Assembly: GCF_000429665.1 (NCBI RefSeq)
Contig: NZ_AUCH01000020.1
Coordinates: 12,667-76,666 of the forward strand
Source: Azovibrio restrictus DSM 23866
GTDB lineage: Bacteria > Pseudomonadota > Gammaproteobacteria > Burkholderiales > Rhodocyclaceae
DNA: 64,000 nucleotides
Reading direction: 5' to 3'
The translations under genes were made by a program, and so were the position numbers. Below the pieces are notes generated by a model. The model searched no databases. It saw only the letters and a program-made list of their open reading frames with translations, and was not told the origin of the DNA. Shown one piece after another: positions 61,052-64,000 of the stretch; within the stretch, counting starts at the first letter, position 1, and each line of letters starts with the position of its first letter.

Positions 61052-62140
61052 TTAGGCCACGGTTTTCCCGAACAGGGCCAGCACCCGGCCCGCCATCTGT
61101 TCCAGGCTCACCACCTCATCGACAGCGCCGATCAGGAAGGCTTCCCGGGGCATGCCATACACCACGCAGCTGGCCTCATCCTGGGCGAAGGTCCGGGCTC
61201 CAGCCTGGCGCATGCGCAACAAACCCTGGGCACCGTCCTTGCCCATGCCGGTGAGCAGCACCCCCACCGCCTGCCCGCCCATCTGGGCCGCCGCTGCGTC
61301 GAACAGCACATCCACCGAAGGCCGATGCCGATTGACCGGCGCTGCCGGGGAGAGTTCCGTCACCAGGCCGGCGGGTCCCTTCCTGACCAGCATGTGGGAG
61401 TGTCCGGGGGCGATGTACACCGTTCCCGGGGCCACCTTCTCCCCGCCCTTGGCCTCCAGCACCGTGGGGCGGCACAGGCTGTTGAGGCGGGCCGCGAAGG
61501 AGGCGGTGAAGTTTTCCGGCATGTGCTGCACGATCAGGATGGGCGGACAGTCGGCCGGCATCCCCATGAGGAATTCCTTGATGGCCTCGGTTCCTCCGGT
61601 GGACGCCCCCAGGAAGATCACCCGCCCGGCCGCTCCCGGCAGGGCCCGGGGCAGCGCCGCCGCCCCATCCGGGAGCGAGGGCCGGGCCGGAGCCGCAGTG
61701 GTGAGCGGGGCACTCCCGGCGCTGGCGCGGCGGAAGCGGAGCCGGGCGGCCCGGGCGGCGCGGATCTTGTCGGCCAGCTCCTGGCCGTACTCTTCCAGGC
61801 GCTGGACCGACTCGGCCCGGGGCTTGGCGATGAAATCCACGGCCCCCAGCTCCAGGGCCTTCAGGGTGGTTTCGGAACCGGCCTGGGTAAAGGCGGACAC
61901 CATCACCACCGGCATGGGGCGTAAACGCATGAGTTTTTCCAGAAATTCCAGCCCATCCATGCCGGGCATCTGCACATCCAGGGTGAGCACGTCGGGATTG
62001 AGGGCCTTGATCATTTCCCGGGCCGAGGCCGCATCCGGGGCAGCCCCCACCACTTCCAGGTCGGCGGCCCCGTTGATGACTTCGCTCAGAAGCTTGCGCA
62101 TCAGCGCCGAATCATCAATCACCAGTACGCGGGTCTTCAT
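61052..62140 (-). CDS. cheB: Chemotaxis methylesterase/deamidase CheB
   Basis: 362 residues. REC domain (1-120) with D55 (LTLDVQMPGMDG). C-terminal esterase (about 170-360) with catalytic Ser180 (GASTGG), His206 (VQHMP) and an Asp in LLTGMGKDGAQG. It removes methyl groups from receptors. The interdomain linker (135-170) is Ala/Pro-rich and longer than in enteric CheB. Confidence 0.96.
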   Translation of the reverse strand: MKTRVLVIDDSALMRKLLSEVINGAADLEVVGAAPDAASAREMIKALNPDVLTLDVQMPGMDGLEFLEKLMRLRPMPVVMVSAFTQAGSETTLKALELGAVDFIAKPRAESVQRLEEYGQELADKIRAARAARLRFRRASAGSAPLTTAAPARPSLPDGAAALPRALPGAAGRVIFLGASTGGTEAIKEFLMGMPADCPPILIVQHMPENFTASFAARLNSLCRPTVLEAKGGEKVAPGTVYIAPGHSHMLVRKGPAGLVTELSPAAPVNRHRPSVDVLFDAAAAQMGGQAVGVLLTGMGKDGAQGLLRMRQAGARTFAQDEASCVVYGMPREAFLIGAVDEVVSLEQMAGRVLALFGKTVA

Positions 62141-62167
62141 GGAAACTCCTTGGGCTCATGGGACGGG

Positions 62168-62773
62168 CTAGATGAACAGCTCCACATCCCCTTCCACCTT
62201 GGCGCTGGCCAGGCGTTTCTTGTACTCCTGCTCGCGGCTGAAGAGGGTGTCGTTGTGGACCCGGTGCAGTTTCTTGACCAGCACCCGGCCGCTCTGGGGA
62301 AAGTAATACACCTTGCGGGGATAGGAATCGAGCAGGTCCTTGGCCACCACAGGAATTTTCTCGATCTTGAGGAAGTTGAGCACGAACTCCGCGTTGCGGG
62401 CCCCCACGTTGCTGCTGGAGAGGCTTTCCAGCACCGCGCCGCCGCCGAACACCTTGGCCTCCAGGCGGTTGCGCCGGGCCCCCAGCTTGAGCAGGTGGTT
62501 GATCAGCACTTCCATGGCGTAGGCGCCATAGCGGGCGGAAGTGGCCACCACCTCCCGGTTGCTCCCCTCGGGCAGCATGAAGTGGTTCATCCCCCCCACG
62601 CCGCTGACCGTGTCGCGGATGCAGGCCGCCACACAGGAGCCCAGCACGGTGACCAGCACCATGTCCCTGGGCGTGACGAAATACTCCCCGGGCAGGATCT
62701 TCGCCGCATCGCAGCGGAAGCTGCGATCCTGGTAGAAGTTGCTGGCCAGATGTTCCTCGTAGGAGTGTTCCAC
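62168..62773 (-). CDS. cheD: Chemoreceptor glutamine deamidase CheD
   Basis: 201 residues. The Cys-His-Thr site is seen in VLGSCVAACIRD and GGMNHFMLP. It continues with KVFGGGAVLESLSSSNVGAR and FLKIEKIPVVAKDLL. It deamidates receptor Gln residues. Located between cheR and cheB. Confidence 0.95.
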   Translation of the reverse strand: MEHSYEEHLASNFYQDRSFRCDAAKILPGEYFVTPRDMVLVTVLGSCVAACIRDTVSGVGGMNHFMLPEGSNREVVATSARYGAYAMEVLINHLLKLGARRNRLEAKVFGGGAVLESLSSSNVGARNAEFVLNFLKIEKIPVVAKDLLDSYPRKVYYFPQSGRVLVKKLHRVHNDTLFSREQEYKKRLASAKVEGDVELFI

Positions 62774-62786
62774 GCCCGGGCCTTTC

Positions 62787-63713
62787 TCAACGGGCCTTGC
62801 GGGTCAGTTCGTACACGGTCTTGCCCAGGGAGCGGAACAGGTCCGCCGCATGCAGGAAGCTTTCCGAATGGCCGGCGAACATCAGGCCGTCGTCCTGCAT
62901 CAGGGGGGCAAAGCGGGACAGGATCTTGTACTGGGTGGGCTTGTCGAAATAGATCATCACGTTGCGGCAGAAGATCACGTCCAGAGGCCCCTTCACCGGC
63001 CAGCCCGGCTCCAGCAGGTTGATCTGCCGGAAGGTGAGCATGCGCCGCAGCTCGGGGCGGACGCAGGCCATGCCTTCCTGGGGCCCGGTGCCCTTGAGGA
63101 AGTAACGCTTCAACTGCTCCGGCGGAATCTTGTCGGTCCGGTCCCGGGGATAGACCCCCTTCTCCGCCGTGGCCAGCACATTGGTGTCCAGGTCGGAGCA
63201 GAGGATGCTCACCTGGGGGCCGCCGTTGGGAAAGGTGTCGGCCACGGTCATGGCGATGGAGTAGGGTTCCTCCCCCGTGGAGGCGGCGCAGCACCAGATG
63301 TTGATCTGCCGGCGCAGGGCCGCCACCTTGCGCAGGTGCTCGGCCAGCAGGGGGAAATGGTGGGGCTCCCGGAAGAAGGAGGTCAGGTTGGTGGTGAGGG
63401 AATTGACGAAACGCTCCCACTCGCCGGCATCACGGCTGTGCTCCAGGTGATCCAGGTACTGGCCGAAGGACTTCATGCCCGTGGCGCGCAAGCGCCGGGC
63501 CAGGCGGGAATAGACCATGTCCTGCTTGGCCGGGGAGAGGGAGATGCCGGCGTGGGCATAGATCAGCTTCCTGACCCGTTCGAAATCGGCGGCCTTGAAT
63601 TCGAATTCCCGCTGGGACGGGTCTCCCGCCGCATGGGTGACCGCACTGCCGGTCTGGCGGATGACCGCCAGACGGTCCGCCAGGGTCAGGGGTTTCTTGG
63701 GGTCCAGGCTCAT
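62787..63713 (-). CDS. cheR: Chemoreceptor methyltransferase CheR
   Basis: About 308 residues from ATG 63713, which has GGGAGGAG 9-10 bases upstream, inside the end of the preceding MCP gene. The N-terminal helical domain (about 45-110) and the SAM domain (about 120-300) carry IWCCAASTGEEPYSIAM and VIFCRNVMIYFD. It adds methyl groups to receptor glutamates. The MCP upstream ends in EWEEF, a match to the pentapeptide tether that holds CheR. Confidence 0.95.
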   Translation of the reverse strand: MSLDPKKPLTLADRLAVIRQTGSAVTHAAGDPSQREFEFKAADFERVRKLIYAHAGISLSPAKQDMVYSRLARRLRATGMKSFGQYLDHLEHSRDAGEWERFVNSLTTNLTSFFREPHHFPLLAEHLRKVAALRRQINIWCCAASTGEEPYSIAMTVADTFPNGGPQVSILCSDLDTNVLATAEKGVYPRDRTDKIPPEQLKRYFLKGTGPQEGMACVRPELRRMLTFRQINLLEPGWPVKGPLDVIFCRNVMIYFDKPTQYKILSRFAPLMQDDGLMFAGHSESFLHAADLFRSLGKTVYELTRKAR

Positions 63714-63715
63714 GG

Positions 63716-64000
63716 CTAAAACTCCTCCCATTCGTCATCGAGGCTGGCGGGCAGGGCCGCCGGCTTGCGTCCGCCCAGGCGGGGCGCCTCGCCCCCCACG
63801 GCCTCGGGAGTATGCCCCTCTTCGGCCACCACCGGAGGCGCCAGGAAAGCACGGCCTTCGCTCAGGCGGAACACGGAGACGGCCTGGGCCAGGCTGCGGG
63901 CCTGTTCCTCCAGGCTTTCCGCCGCCGCCGCCGCCTCTTCCACCAGCGCCGCGTTCTGCTGCGTCATCTCGTCCATCTGGCTCACCGCCAGACCCACCTG
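63716..64000 (-). CDS. C-terminal end of an MCP with a CheR-type tether (partial, cut by window end)
   Basis: The frame runs in from the right edge and stops at 63716, giving about 94 residues. VSQMDEMTQQNAALVEEAAA, AAESLEEQARSLAQAVSVFR is the end of an MCP signalling domain. A flexible Pro/Gly/Ala-rich tail then ends in DDEWEEF. The last five residues resemble the xWxxF pentapeptide (NWETF) that binds CheR, and cheR starts 2 bases before this stop is passed. The sensing part lies outside the window. Confidence 0.85.
   Translation of the reverse strand, partial: QVGLAVSQMDEMTQQNAALVEEAAAAAESLEEQARSLAQAVSVFRLSEGRAFLAPPVVAEEGHTPEAVGGEAPRLGGRKPAALPASLDDEWEEF

Noticed and set aside
1..64000. CRISPR arrays, tRNA, rRNA, insertion sequences, phage genes
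   Set aside because: No spaced direct repeats, cloverleaf-like sequences, transposase motifs or integrase genes were recognised by eye. A dedicated scan (tRNAscan, CRISPR finder, IS search) could still find short or degraded ones.

Overview
This GC-rich window is almost entirely one polar-flagellum and chemotaxis gene cluster of a Gram-negative proteobacterium. Four traits fit a betaproteobacterium of the Rhodocyclales type (Azospira/Dechloromonas/Thauera-like): a FlrB/FlrC two-component pair with sigma54-type promoters and no FlhDC, the FlhF/FlhG number-and-placement pair, a MotC/MotD stator beside fliA, and two tandem CheV proteins with CheZ. The assignment is inferred from gene content and protein character, not from a database search.

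Region 1 (1-12041) is a surface-glycosylation island. It holds the tail of a methyltransferase, a ThDP-dependent decarboxylase/synthase-like enzyme, a NeuB-family sialic-acid-type synthase, an FkbM methyltransferase, two GT-A glycosyltransferases, and two large TPR proteins with O-GlcNAc-transferase (SPINDLY)-like ends. One of the TPR proteins is fused to a GT4-like domain. The island abuts the flagellin genes, so its likely job is flagellin O-glycosylation with a nonulosonic-acid-type sugar.

Region 2 (12213-19001) is the filament block: two tandem flagellins with different promoter types (sigma54-like and sigma28-like), flaG, fliD, fliS, a fliT-like gene, a second fliK-like gene overlapping a stand-alone FlhB C-terminal domain gene, and a PilZ/YcgR flagellar brake. 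Region 3 (19054-22040, minus) holds fliE and the flrB-flrC regulators. Region 4 (22190-33047, plus) is fliFGHIJKLMNOPQR, with an internal sigma54-type promoter before fliK and a terminator-like hairpin directly before fliO.

Region 5 (33064-43976, minus) is flgBCDEFGHIJKL plus a small lipoprotein gene, driven by a sigma54-type promoter before flgB and a sigma28-type promoter before flgK. Divergent flgA, then sigma28-driven flgM-flgN, follow on the plus strand. Region 6 (45695-53594, minus) is flhB-flhA-flhF-flhG-fliA-motC-motD. Region 7 (53759-64000, minus) is the chemotaxis operon. Its order of transcription is MCP (cut by the window edge), cheR, cheD, cheB, a STAS protein, a second MCP, cheV, cheV, cheY, cheZ, cheA, then a strong terminator.

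The promoter sites suggest the usual cascade: FlrBC/sigma54 for fliE, fliK, flgB and one flagellin, then FliA for the other flagellin, flgKL and flgMN, with FlgM holding FliA until the hook is complete. No tRNA, rRNA, CRISPR array, insertion sequence or phage gene was seen. No cheW, motAB or flrA/fleQ is present in the window. No gene-free stretch exceeds 300 bases.
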